Shown here: positions 8,385 to 15,654 of the stretch, one piece after another
Layout: each line of letters opens with the position of its first letter
Numbering within the stretch: position 1 is the stretch's first letter
NCBI GenBank assembly: GCA_035628915.1
Contig: DASPIW010000053.1
Coordinates: 1 to 64,000, forward strand
Source: JARBUG01 sp035628915
Lineage (GTDB): Bacteria > Bacillota > Sulfobacillia > Symbiobacteriales > Symbiobacteriaceae
DNA: 64,000 bases
Direction: 5' to 3'
Position numbers and translations under genes: made by a program
The notes under the pieces: model-generated
The model's database searches: none
Told to the model about the DNA's origin: nothing
The model's input: the letters and a program-made list of their open reading frames with translations, nothing else

Positions 8385-9098
8385 TTAGTCGATTGTCGGA
8401 CCTCTTCTCGCCTTGACGTTGTGGACATATTCCTTCGTGACGTTCCCAATCACAGTAATGACTTGGACTCCCTTGGTGGCGATGAAAACCCGCAGGCTTG
8501 GATTCCAGTATCCGACCTGACTCCGGCCGCCCTGGGTATAGTTGAAGCACTGGGTTCCCTTCACGTCGTTGACAATGTCTCTGATGTCCTCTTCAAACAA
8601 ACCATGGTCCATGGCTTCATCGAGCGCGTGAGGACTGAAGATTAGCTCTGCCCCAGTCGCTCGGCCATAGACTATCGTTGGGGAACTGGGGCTGGCTGCG
8701 GGAGTCGTCATCGTTATTGGTGTTCCGGTTGTGGTCACGGGGGTAACCATCGTGGTCGGGCTGCTTGGCGAGGCAGCAGGAGTAGTCATCGTAACCGGAG
8801 TCCCGCTAGACGTAACCGGGGTCACCGTTGTGGTTGGAGCACTTGGCGCTTCTGCCGTTGTTATAGTAGTGACAGCTTTGCCAACGGCTTCCCCCGCAGT
8901 ACCAAGGAGTTCCTGTCCCGCTGGGGTGACAGAAACAGCAGCACCAGTTAAGAGGGCTGCAACACCCATCCATATTAGAGGCGCTGCCACAGCGATGTGG
9001 CCAGTTGGATCAACGTAGTTGACCGGGTTGTTTCCAACGTATACATACAGGTTCTGGGTCCAAGGCTGCCATTGGTTCCCAGGGTACGTATCCTGCCG
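8385..9098 (-). CDS. Orphan Rhs tip 2 with DUF4258-like toxin domain
   Basis: The frame opens after a TAA (9101-9099) and reads R-QDTYPGNQWQPWTQNLYVY, the Rhs core end, through NPVNYVDPTGH. Then comes a hydrophobic stretch (APLIWMGVAALLTGAAV), a Thr/Ser/Pro-rich linker containing two imperfect copies of a 26-residue repeat (PVTMTTPAASPSSPTTMV and PITMTTPAASPSSPT), and a C-terminal domain. That domain begins FSPHALDEAMDHGLFEEDI, typical of DUF4258-like toxins, and continues to VITVIGNVTKEYVHNVKAR. Catalysis is probably on RNA, but that is inferred from the family. No start codon with a ribosome site is evident, so the tip is likely silent until joined to a core. Two immunity genes follow. Confidence 0.78.
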   Translation of the reverse strand, partial: RQDTYPGNQWQPWTQNLYVYVGNNPVNYVDPTGHIAVAAPLIWMGVAALLTGAAVSVTPAGQELLGTAGEAVGKAVTTITTAEAPSAPTTTVTPVTSSGTPVTMTTPAASPSSPTTMVTPVTTTGTPITMTTPAASPSSPTIVYGRATGAELIFSPHALDEAMDHGLFEEDIRDIVNDVKGTQCFNYTQGGRSQVGYWNPSLRVFIATKGVQVITVIGNVTKEYVHNVKARRGPTID

Positions 9099-9101
9099 TT
9101 A

Positions 9102-9400
9102 TGAACCACCAGGCGGTTGTCGCTGAAACCGCTATGTAGCTGCCTTCCCAGGGGTTTTCTTGGGTGGTCCTGCTGCGGCCAGGGACCTTGACAGTGAGCC
9201 TCTCCGGGCGTGGTTGCGGCCGGTTGCGGCCGCCCCCCCAAGCGGGCCGGCCTGGCGAACCAGCCTACCACGCCCGGTCTCACTGTCAAGGCCGCCTTGT
9301 GTGGGTGGTCTGGTCGGTACGGTAGCGCTACAGGAGCGGTTAGGACAGGGACCGGCGCCGCTCCCCCTCCGGGGAAACGCGGCATCCGGTCCTCTGCCTT
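9102..9400 (-). ncRNA. Structured 3' region of IS110 carrier 2 (bridge/seek RNA candidate)
   Basis: The layout is the same as in carriers 1 and 3. The outer stem is CCTTGACAGTGAG (9186-9198) with CTCACTGTCAAGG (9279-9291), with CCGGGCGTGGT and ACCACGCCCGG as the next helix. The hairpin next to the recombinase stop has GCCGC/GCGGC arms where carrier 3 has GCTGC/GCAGC, a compensated change that supports a real RNA structure. The stretch ends in GGTTCATAACGG at the orphan tip junction. Confidence 0.58.
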
Positions 9401-10657
9401 CTACGCGGCCCCCGGGCCTTCCTGCGCCCCGAGCGCCTTTGCCCCCAACTTCTGCCGTTTCATCAGGCTGTAGAATCTGCGTGCCTGCGCACGCATGAGC
9501 GAGAGCAGTGCCTTCTTCCGCACCTTTCGGTCCTGCTTCTCCTTCGGCAGCTTCGCCTGGTCGCCCAGGCACTTGTCAAAGTAGGCCTTCGCCTCCGGGT
9601 TGCGGGGCTCCTTCGTCTTGTGGTGGATCACCAACTGCGTCGAGGCGATCCGGTGAAACAGCGCCATGAGTTCCCGCCGCCCGAACTGGGAGCGCAGGCG
9701 GGTTTCGTGGTCGCCGGTGCCCATCACCACCGGGGCGATCCCTGCGTAGGCGAGAAAGTGGTCCACCTTCGGGAACCGGGTCACGTCGCCCACCAGGGCG
9801 ATCAACTCGGCCGACATCACCACATCAATCCCCGGTATGTCGGTAAGCCGGTAGTCCGTCAGGTTCACAAGCCGCTCAAGCTGCTTCCGGCCTTCGCTGA
9901 GTTCTTCCTCCAGGTGGCGGAGTTCTCGCACCGCTGAGCGGATCAGGTAGTCACGTTCTGCCTGAAAGCCCCTCGCCTCTGCACCTTGACAGGCGGAAAG
10001 GATCTTCTCGGCCTGCTTGTACCCCAAGGCGAAGTGGCTGACCTCCCGGAGGAACTGCCCCAACTCCTCCATCGTCACGCCGGCCAGGGTCGACGCTGCG
10101 GGATAGCGTTCCCAGAAGGTGAGCGCTGTCTTGCCGAATTCCTCGCTGAAGTAGGTGAGGTAGGCCGGGTGTGACTGGCTCAGAAAGGCGTGGAGCCGAT
10201 TCTTGACCCGAGTCTGCTCCTCGACCAGCCCTTTACGGTAGTGTACCGCCTGGATCAGCGCCCACTGGAGCTCATCCACGTCGGCATCCGGCAGCGTGAA
10301 GTACTGTTTGGCCGTCGTCCGTGCCACCGCCAGGGCGTCGTTGCGGTCCGTCTTGTTTACGCTGTCCCGTTCCTTTTTGGTCAGGTAGGCGTTCGCAAAC
10401 TTGACGGTGTAGCCACGGCCCAGGAGGTACGTCGCCAGGGCTCTGCCAAGCCCGTGCACGTCCTCCAGGCCGAAGATGACCCCTTTCCCCTCCGCCCGCT
10501 TGTGAATCGCCTCCAGCCACTCAGGGAACGCTCCGACCTGGTTCGCTACCTTCAGGGCCTTGCCCATCGGATCGCCGAAGCAGTCCACCATCATCCCCAC
10601 ATGGGCCGACTTGTGGACATCGACCCCCACGTACACATGCGCATCCCTCCGAAACAT
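9401..10657 (-). CDS. IS110-family DEDD recombinase (carrier 2)
   Basis: A 418-residue recombinase with the full DEDD set (Asp13, Glu65, Asp104, Asp107) and the C-terminal IS110 domain. The motif equivalent to Ser-Gly is Thr314-Gly (MGTGDHE), as in carrier 3 and unlike carrier 1. The ATG at 10657 is preceded by GGAGG 8 bases upstream. The gene is nearly identical to 4302-5558, giving two long direct repeats about 5.1 kb apart that could delete or amplify the cassette between them by homologous recombination. It follows rep at the same spacing as in the other carriers. Confidence 0.93.
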   Translation of the reverse strand: MFRRDAHVYVGVDVHKSAHVGMMVDCFGDPMGKALKVANQVGAFPEWLEAIHKRAEGKGVIFGLEDVHGLGRALATYLLGRGYTVKFANAYLTKKERDSVNKTDRNDALAVARTTAKQYFTLPDADVDELQWALIQAVHYRKGLVEEQTRVKNRLHAFLSQSHPAYLTYFSEEFGKTALTFWERYPAASTLAGVTMEELGQFLREVSHFALGYKQAEKILSACQGAEARGFQAERDYLIRSAVRELRHLEEELSEGRKQLERLVNLTDYRLTDIPGIDVVMSAELIALVGDVTRFPKVDHFLAYAGIAPVVMGTGDHETRLRSQFGRRELMALFHRIASTQLVIHHKTKEPRNPEAKAYFDKCLGDQAKLPKEKQDRKVRKKALLSLMRAQARRFYSLMKRQKLGAKALGAQEGPGAA

Positions 10658-10826
10658 GCTGCGTCCTCCGTTGCTCTGTTGTCTGCACCATTCCACCCCG
10701 GCAGAAGCAGAAAGTCTGTAAGCTGCGTTCGAAACGCGCAGGGCATGACGCCAGCCGTACTGACACGATGAACACGATCTCCCTGCTTCTACCGGCGTGG
10801 TCGCCGGTGCTGTGCTGCGTTCTCTG
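10658..10826 (-). other. Conserved 5' non-coding region of IS110 (carrier 2)
   Basis: The same elements are present as at 5559-5733: GGTAGAAGCAG and CTGCTTCTGCC arms in recombinase sense, the GCGTTTCGAACGC palindrome, and an ACCGGCG/CGCCGGT hairpin just behind the rep stop. The segment between the arms is almost the same as in carrier 3 and different in carrier 1, as would be expected if it travels with the recombinase gene. Confidence 0.4.
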
Positions 10827-12149
10827 CTATGCGGTTCTCAAGCTGCCTTTTCGCTGCCATCCCTCTTGTTCTGCCAGCCAGTCCAGGGGTATCCGGGTCC
10901 GCCAGGAGCGCTTCTTCTTGTCCATCCGCTCGGCATAGGGCTTCGTGACAAACTCGGCCTGGATCAGCGCCACGGTCCTGTGAATCGCCTCGCCCTGGCT
11001 GAGCCCTTCCAGAGCGCCCAGGCTGGCCGTCACACCTGCGACCAGTTGGGCCAGCTTGCGCTTGTTGCTGGACTTCTGACAAACCCGTGCCCCTATGGCC
11101 TGCGGCCCTTCGAGCACCTTCAGGTCGGCCAGTTTCACCCACCACTCGGCCTTCTTCCACCGGGTCTTTTGCTTCGCCTCACCAGGAACCCGCACCACGA
11201 ACCACTTGAGCAGGCAATACCGCCAGATGCTGTCCAGGAGCGGCAGGGCGTTGTCCCAGGTCTCCACGAAGGGCTCACCGCCCGTCCACTGGCGAAACTG
11301 CTTCAGCGCCTCCCGGCTCAGTTCGAACTCGACCCGGATCACCCGCTCGAAGACCGGCTTGCCCTTGTCGTTCTGGCCGGTCTGGCCCTTCCAGCCGTGG
11401 GCCTTCCAGATCTCCGGCAGGTAGTGGGTCACTTCGCCTTCGGCCAGCGCCGTCAGGTGGCCTTTGTCAGCTAGCTCCTGGGTCTTGTCGTAGATCCGCA
11501 GGTAGGTGGAGCCGGTCCGCTTGCCGACGTTGAACCCGGTCAACTTCCCCCGCTTGGAGACGGGCTGCACGTCCTGCGCCCGGTAGGTAGCGTTTACGAC
11601 TTCCATACGGTCACTGAACACCCGCACGTCGAACGCATCCCAGGGCACTCCAGCCAAATCGACATGGAGATCCAGGCGGTTAGCCCGTTCCTGGGGGATG
11701 CCCATAAACAGCTTGGCAACCTCCTGCCGCTGGATTTCCACCAGCTTAGCAGGCCCCATCTCCTTCAGGTACTCGGCCTTGGGCTGGAGCCAGAGCGCAG
11801 GCTGATTCTCGCCGGCGCCGACGAGGAACGCGTCACACTTGCTGTTGCTGACGTGGTACTTGTAGCCTCGCACCCCTCCCCGCTGGTGAACAACGATGGG
11901 TTCACCGAATAGGAACAGATCCGGCCAGTGTACTGGAGCATCATCCGCTTGGGCTTCGAGCTTCAAGGATTCGAGTCCGTCGCGTAGCCAGGGCCACAGA
12001 TCGCCATCATATGTGGTGTACATGGCGTCGCTTCCCCACGCTACCACCTGCACCTTGTCGGGCTGGAAAGGGGTCTGTGCCTCCTCGGTAGGTTCGTTGC
12101 ACTTTGCGGGGCCCGTATTACAGGGTTCGGGCCCCTGACCCTTGCTCAT
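10827..12149 (-). CDS. Rep_trans-type replication initiator/relaxase-like protein (carrier 2)
   Basis: A 440-residue protein of the replication initiation factor type found in rolling-circle replicons and as MobT-like relaxases of Tn916-type elements. Diagnostic stretches are RLDLHVDLAGVPWDAF (metal-site region) and GFNVGKRTGSTYLRIYDKTQEL (the RxYDKxxE motif around the putative catalytic Tyr). The C-terminal half is helical and Lys/Arg-rich. The ATG at 12149 gives the N-terminus MSKGQGPEPCNTGPAKC shared with carrier 1, and GGGGGTG lies upstream. It is transcribed toward the IS110 gene and divergent from the XRE regulator. It would nick and replicate a circular form of the cassette; this role is inferred from the family. 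Confidence 0.82.
   Translation of the reverse strand: MSKGQGPEPCNTGPAKCNEPTEEAQTPFQPDKVQVVAWGSDAMYTTYDGDLWPWLRDGLESLKLEAQADDAPVHWPDLFLFGEPIVVHQRGGVRGYKYHVSNSKCDAFLVGAGENQPALWLQPKAEYLKEMGPAKLVEIQRQEVAKLFMGIPQERANRLDLHVDLAGVPWDAFDVRVFSDRMEVVNATYRAQDVQPVSKRGKLTGFNVGKRTGSTYLRIYDKTQELADKGHLTALAEGEVTHYLPEIWKAHGWKGQTGQNDKGKPVFERVIRVEFELSREALKQFRQWTGGEPFVETWDNALPLLDSIWRYCLLKWFVVRVPGEAKQKTRWKKAEWWVKLADLKVLEGPQAIGARVCQKSSNKRKLAQLVAGVTASLGALEGLSQGEAIHRTVALIQAEFVTKPYAERMDKKKRSWRTRIPLDWLAEQEGWQRKGSLRTA
12108..12135. promoter_or_regulatory. Invariant hairpin inside rep start (candidate nick/origin site)
   Basis: GGGGCCCG (12108-12115) and CGGGCCCC (12128-12135) with loop TATTACAGGGTT. It is identical to the carrier-1 hairpin and differs from that of carrier 3 by one loop base that changes an amino acid, so protein conservation alone does not explain it. 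Confidence 0.45.
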
Positions 12150-12221
12150 CTGACTGTCACCCCCTTGTTGTTGTCATCACATCGACGTTGGCGTAATCGC
12201 ACCGTATCTAGAACTTACCAT

Positions 12222-12243
12222 GTGTTGACGGTTTCGTCAACAC
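12222..12243. promoter_or_regulatory. Palindromic operator candidate between rep and XRE gene
   Basis: GTGTTGACG (12222-12230) and CGTCAACAC (12235-12243) form a perfect 9-bp inverted repeat with a 4-base centre. It lies between the divergent rep and regulator genes, about 28 bases before the regulator -10 TATACT (12271-12276). It is the natural binding site for the XRE protein encoded beside it. Only half-site-like sequence is visible in the other carriers. Confidence 0.55.
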
Positions 12244-12294
12244 TATTGTTACGTGCACACCAACCTGTGCTATACTGAGCGAGAGGTGACGCAC

Positions 12295-12822
12295 ATGCCG
12301 CTATTTGGAACCTACCTGAAACACTACAGAAACGAAAAGGGCCTGTCGCTTCGACGATTGGCTGAAGAGATCGCCGTCGATCCTTCCATCCTCAGTCGCG
12401 TCGAGCGTGGTGAAGTCGCGAACCCCTCCGATGAATTGCTGGAGAAGCTGCCGCAAGCCATCGGTCGACCCAGGAACGAGGTGTACTTGGCTGCTGGCAG
12501 AATCACTCCCGAGCTAATAACGGTCCTGGAAAAGGGCATGCCGTTTCTACCAGAGCAAACCGCGAAGGTCTTAGGAATGCTGGAAGGCGAACTTCACCCC
12601 ATAATGACAGCGCCAGGAGCTCCGACACTCGCAGAAAAGATGACTCCGACAGACGCGGCGACGATGAGTCACATCCAGAGCGTGTATACGACCCTAGGAG
12701 AGCTGGCTGTAGCGTTGGAGCAAGGGCTCATAAATCAGGAGCAATTCCGACATGCTGCCGAGCTTATAAGGCAACTGAAGCTGGCTCTTCTGGCCAATCC
12801 AACGGAAAAAGAGACGCCCTAG
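12295..12822 (+). CDS. XRE-family regulator (carrier 2)
   Basis: A 175-residue Cro/CI-like protein. The helix-turn-helix spans LSLRRLAEEIAVDPSILSRV, the shared motif ERGEVANPSDELL follows, and the helical C-terminus ends with the common TEKETP. The ATG at 12295 behind GAGAGGTGA sets the start. It is divergent from rep across a region with a palindromic operator and an extended -10 promoter. It presumably controls copy number or excision of the carrier by repressing rep. Confidence 0.9.
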   Translation: MPLFGTYLKHYRNEKGLSLRRLAEEIAVDPSILSRVERGEVANPSDELLEKLPQAIGRPRNEVYLAAGRITPELITVLEKGMPFLPEQTAKVLGMLEGELHPIMTAPGAPTLAEKMTPTDAATMSHIQSVYTTLGELAVALEQGLINQEQFRHAAELIRQLKLALLANPTEKETP

Positions 12823-12835
12823 TGCAGGGCGTCTC
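12811..12835. terminator. Terminator overlapping XRE stop codon
   Basis: GAGACGCCCT (12811-12820) pairs with AGGGCGTCTC (12826-12835) over a 5-base loop that contains the stop codon. It is analogous to those at 7757 and 17676. The arm sequences differ between copies while pairing is kept. Confidence 0.7.
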
Positions 12836-12964
12836 TCCATTTCCCCGGAGCCTAATGGCAAACACACGGTGGCGGATAAAAGTGACTTGGATGACCTTAG
12901 GGCGCCTCCCTGGAGTTGAACGCTTAGAACGTTTCCTCGGAGTCTCACGGAAGGTGCCCGACCC

Positions 12965-13264
12965 CTAAGATCGTCTGCGGGTTAGTTCAGAGTGAACCAA
13001 GAGGCGCAACTTGGGGAGCACCGCCTCCAAAGCGGTGTTGTCATACCATGGCGCCTCCTGCCAGAAGCGGTTGTAGTCTTTGAGCTGGGAGTAAACGGTC
13101 ACTAGTAGTTGTGATGGTAAATCATCCATCCGTTTAGTCCCCTGAATGACCTCGTAGAGGATGTCAAAGCAGATCACCGGTTGCCCATCGACGAGCATTC
13201 CCGAACACAACTCTCGAGCCAACTCGATCTCAGAGACTTCGTGCGCCGTGAAGTCGTGATGCAA
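12965..13264 (-). CDS. Putative immunity protein of orphan tip 1
   Basis: A 99-residue acidic, mostly helical protein (MHHDFTAHEVSEIELARELC at its start, LRLLVHSELTRRRS at its end). I do not recognise the family. It starts 12 bases behind the stop of orphan tip 1 on the same strand, which is the standard immunity position in Rhs and Cdi loci. The size is typical for small cytoplasmic immunity proteins. The function is inferred from position only. Confidence 0.6.
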   Translation of the reverse strand: MHHDFTAHEVSEIELARELCSGMLVDGQPVICFDILYEVIQGTKRMDDLPSQLLVTVYSQLKDYNRFWQEAPWYDNTALEAVLPKLRLLVHSELTRRRS

Positions 13265-13276
13265 TTGGCTCGCCCC

Positions 13277-13924
13277 CTACTTGGTTAGGTCGATGATTCT
13301 CTGGATAATCTTCCCCGGGTTAGCCGACGTGGAATTCGTCACACGTATCCCCTCAATCACCAGTTTTTTGAAGCCCTGGGCTTTTGCAGCCTCGGTAATC
13401 TGTTTCAGCAAGCTTACGAAGTCCCTTGCACCGACCACGTTTGCCGCATTGGACCCTTCAGCATAGATGGTGACATTCTTGAGAGTCAATGTGCCCTTCG
13501 CTACCTGTGTTTCAGCCAAAGCACCAACCTTGAGTCCGTTCGCCGCCACAAACCAGGTTTCGAAGAGCTGTCCGTGAATAAACGGTCCGTACCCCATCAA
13601 CACTTTAGGACAGCCGGGAGCTGGGTTAGGTTCGGCCTTACAACCAGACAAGTCTGTCAGGTGTTCCCAATCTACCATCCGGTCCTTCGACTCGCGAAGC
13701 ACCTTTCGGGCAAGTTTCTGAGCCCTCTCGAAATTCGACACAATGGGCTCGGTAGAGGTATCCGGGTCCTGTTCTGGAATCGGAGGATCCCCAGAGCTTA
13801 TGTCGTGGACGAACTTCCCGGCATGTCCCGTCGGATCTACATAGTTCACTGGGTTATTGCCGACGTAGACGTAGAGATTCTGGGTCCACGGCTGCCACGG
13901 GTCACCCTTGTACGTATCCTGCCG
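13277..13924 (-). CDS. Orphan Rhs tip 1, toxin domain of unknown family
   Basis: The frame opens after TAA (13927-13925) with R-QDTYKGDPWQPWTQNLYVY and NPVNYVDPTGH, in the same phase as the intact rhs gene. The toxin part of about 180 residues has a charged linker (SSGDPPIPEQDPDTSTEP), a middle section with a Cys pair (GCKAEPNPAPGC) and a C-terminal alpha/beta part (VTIYAEGSNAANVVG, then KKLVIEGIRVTNSTSANPG). The last motif is of the kind seen at the end of several toxin tips, but I cannot name a family. No start codon with a ribosome site is apparent. An immunity-sized gene follows at once. Confidence 0.72.
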   Translation of the reverse strand, partial: RQDTYKGDPWQPWTQNLYVYVGNNPVNYVDPTGHAGKFVHDISSGDPPIPEQDPDTSTEPIVSNFERAQKLARKVLRESKDRMVDWEHLTDLSGCKAEPNPAPGCPKVLMGYGPFIHGQLFETWFVAANGLKVGALAETQVAKGTLTLKNVTIYAEGSNAANVVGARDFVSLLKQITEAAKAQGFKKLVIEGIRVTNSTSANPGKIIQRIIDLTK

Positions 13925-13927
13925 TTA

Positions 13928-14228
13928 TGAACCACCAGGCGGTTGTCGCTGAAACCGCTATGTAGTTGCCTGTCCAGGGGTTTCTTGGGGTGGTCCTGCT
14001 GCGGCCAGGGACCTTGACAGTGAGCCTCTCCGGGCGTGGTTGTGGTCGGCATGCGGCCGCCCCCCCTTCAGGGGGCCGACCTTGGCGAGATAGCCTACCA
14101 CGCCCGGTCTCACTGTCAAGGCCGCCTTGTGTGGATGTCCAGGTCGGACCGTTAGCGCCTCCAGGGGCGTTTCGCTGGGACCGGCGCCGCTCCCCCTTCG
14201 GGGTAACGCTGCGTCCGGTCCCAGCCTT
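13928..14228 (-). ncRNA. Structured 3' region of IS110 carrier 1 (bridge/seek RNA candidate)
   Basis: The outer stem is CCTTGACAGTGAG (14012-14024) with CTCACTGTCAAGG (14109-14121). Inside it, GGTCGG pairs with CCGACC, where carriers 2 and 3 have GGCCGG with CCGGCC. One C-G pair has become T-A on both sides, a compensatory change. The inner C-run/G-run hairpin (CCCCCC, ttca, GGGGG) is also kept with different loop bases. The region ends in GGTTCATAACGG at the orphan tip junction. Confidence 0.6.
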
Positions 14229-15488
14229 CTACGCCACCCCAGGGCCTTCCTGCGCCGTCCGCTCCCGGGCCGCGAGTTTCTGCGCTTTCATCAGCTTGTA
14301 GAAGCGGATCGCTTGCTGCCGCATCAGCGACAACAGCGCCTTCTTCCGCACCTTGCGGTCCTGCTTCTCCTTCGGCAGCTTGGCCTGCTCACCGAGGAGC
14401 CGGTCGAAGTACGCCCTCGCCTCTGGGTTGCGAGGTTCCCCGGTGTTCCGGTGTACCACCAGTTGCGTCGAGGCAATCCGGTGGAACAGGGCCATGAGTT
14501 CCCGCCGGCCGAACTGTGAGCGGAGCCGGGTTTCCTGCTGCCCTGACCCGAATGTCACCGGGGCGATCCCGGTGTAGGCGAGGAACTGGTCCACCTTCCG
14601 AAACCGGGTCACGTCGCCCACCAGGGAGATCAACTCTGCCGCCATGACCACGTCAAAGCCGGGGATGTCCGTCAGGTAGTAGTCAGTCTGGCCGACGAGC
14701 CGCTCCAGTTGCACCCTCGCTTCGGCGATCTGCTCGTCCAGGTGCCGCAGTTGCCGCACCACTGACCTCACATGAACGTCACGTTCTTCCTGGTATCGCC
14801 GGACCTCCGCACCTTGCACGGCGGAAAGGATGTGCTCTGCCTGCTTGTACCCCAGGGCAAAGTGACTGCCCTCCCGCAGGAACTGCGCCAGGTCATCCAG
14901 CGACACCCCGGCCAGGCTGGATGCGGCCGAGTAGCGCTCCCAGAAGGCCAGCGCCGTCTTGCCAAAGGGTTCGCAGAAGTACGTCAGGTACGCCGGGTGC
15001 GCTTGCGTCAGGAACGCATGCAGTCGGTTCTTGACCCGCGTCTGCTCCTCCACCAGCCCCCGGCGATACTGCACCGCCTGGGTCAGTGCCCACTGGAGCT
15101 CATCCACGTCCGCGTCCGGCAGCGTCCAGAACTGCTTCGCCGTGATCCGTGCCACGGCCAGGGCGTCGTTACGGTCCGTTTTGTTGACGCTGTCCCGTTC
15201 CGGCTTGGTCAGGTAGGCGTTCGCATACTTCACCGTGTAGCCACGGCTAAGGAGGAAGGTCGCCAGGGCTCTCCCAAGGCCGTGAACGTCCTCCAGGCCG
15301 AATATGACGCCTTTCCCCTGCGCCCGCTTGTGGACCGTCTCCAGCCACTCAGGGAAGGCCGCAACTTGGTTCGCCACCTTCAGGGCCTTGCCCATCGGGT
15401 CGCCGTAGCAATCCACCATCATGCCCACATGCGTCGCCTTGTGCAAATCCACGCCCACGTAAACGTAGGCGTCCCGCTGAAAGATCAT
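14229..15488 (-). CDS. IS110-family DEDD recombinase (carrier 1)
   Basis: A 419-residue recombinase with Asp14, Glu66, Asp105 and Asp108 of the DEDD domain and the C-terminal IS110 domain (DIPGFDVV, FGRRELM). Ser315 in FGSGQQE is at the expected position of the catalytic serine, whereas the copies in carriers 2 and 3 have Thr there. The ATG at 15488 follows GGAGG closely. This is the recombinase nearest to the intact rhs gene and the one most likely to be active. By IS110 precedent it would cut and rejoin circular double-stranded DNA at a short core under guide-RNA control; action on the rhs junction is my inference. Confidence 0.93.
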   Translation of the reverse strand: MIFQRDAYVYVGVDLHKATHVGMMVDCYGDPMGKALKVANQVAAFPEWLETVHKRAQGKGVIFGLEDVHGLGRALATFLLSRGYTVKYANAYLTKPERDSVNKTDRNDALAVARITAKQFWTLPDADVDELQWALTQAVQYRRGLVEEQTRVKNRLHAFLTQAHPAYLTYFCEPFGKTALAFWERYSAASSLAGVSLDDLAQFLREGSHFALGYKQAEHILSAVQGAEVRRYQEERDVHVRSVVRQLRHLDEQIAEARVQLERLVGQTDYYLTDIPGFDVVMAAELISLVGDVTRFRKVDQFLAYTGIAPVTFGSGQQETRLRSQFGRRELMALFHRIASTQLVVHRNTGEPRNPEARAYFDRLLGEQAKLPKEKQDRKVRKKALLSLMRQQAIRFYKLMKAQKLAARERTAQEGPGVA

Positions 15489-15654
15489 GCTACCTCCATT
15501 ACTGTGTTGTGTGCACCGCCCACCCCGGCAGAAGCAGAAAGTCCGTACACTGCGTTCGAAACGCGTTAACTACGTAGGCTAACCGTAAAGACACATCAAA
15601 CGCGATCTCCCTGCTTCTACCGGCGTGGTGCCCGGTGCTCTGCTGCGTTGCCTG
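15489..15654 (-). other. Conserved 5' non-coding region of IS110 (carrier 1)
   Basis: It shares the GGTAGAAGCAG and CTGCTTCTGCC arms and GCGTTTCGAACGC with the other carriers. The sequence between the arms differs strongly from theirs (for example GTTAGCCTACGTAGTTAAC here). A constant frame around a variable loop is what a guide-RNA scaffold would show, so both the 5' and 3' non-coding regions are guide-RNA candidates. Confidence 0.4.

Noticed and set aside
9102..9400. The structured 3' region as a simple strong terminator of the IS110 gene
   Set aside because: It is about 300 bases with several helices and compensatory changes and no T-run. A terminator would need far less, although a terminating role in addition is possible.
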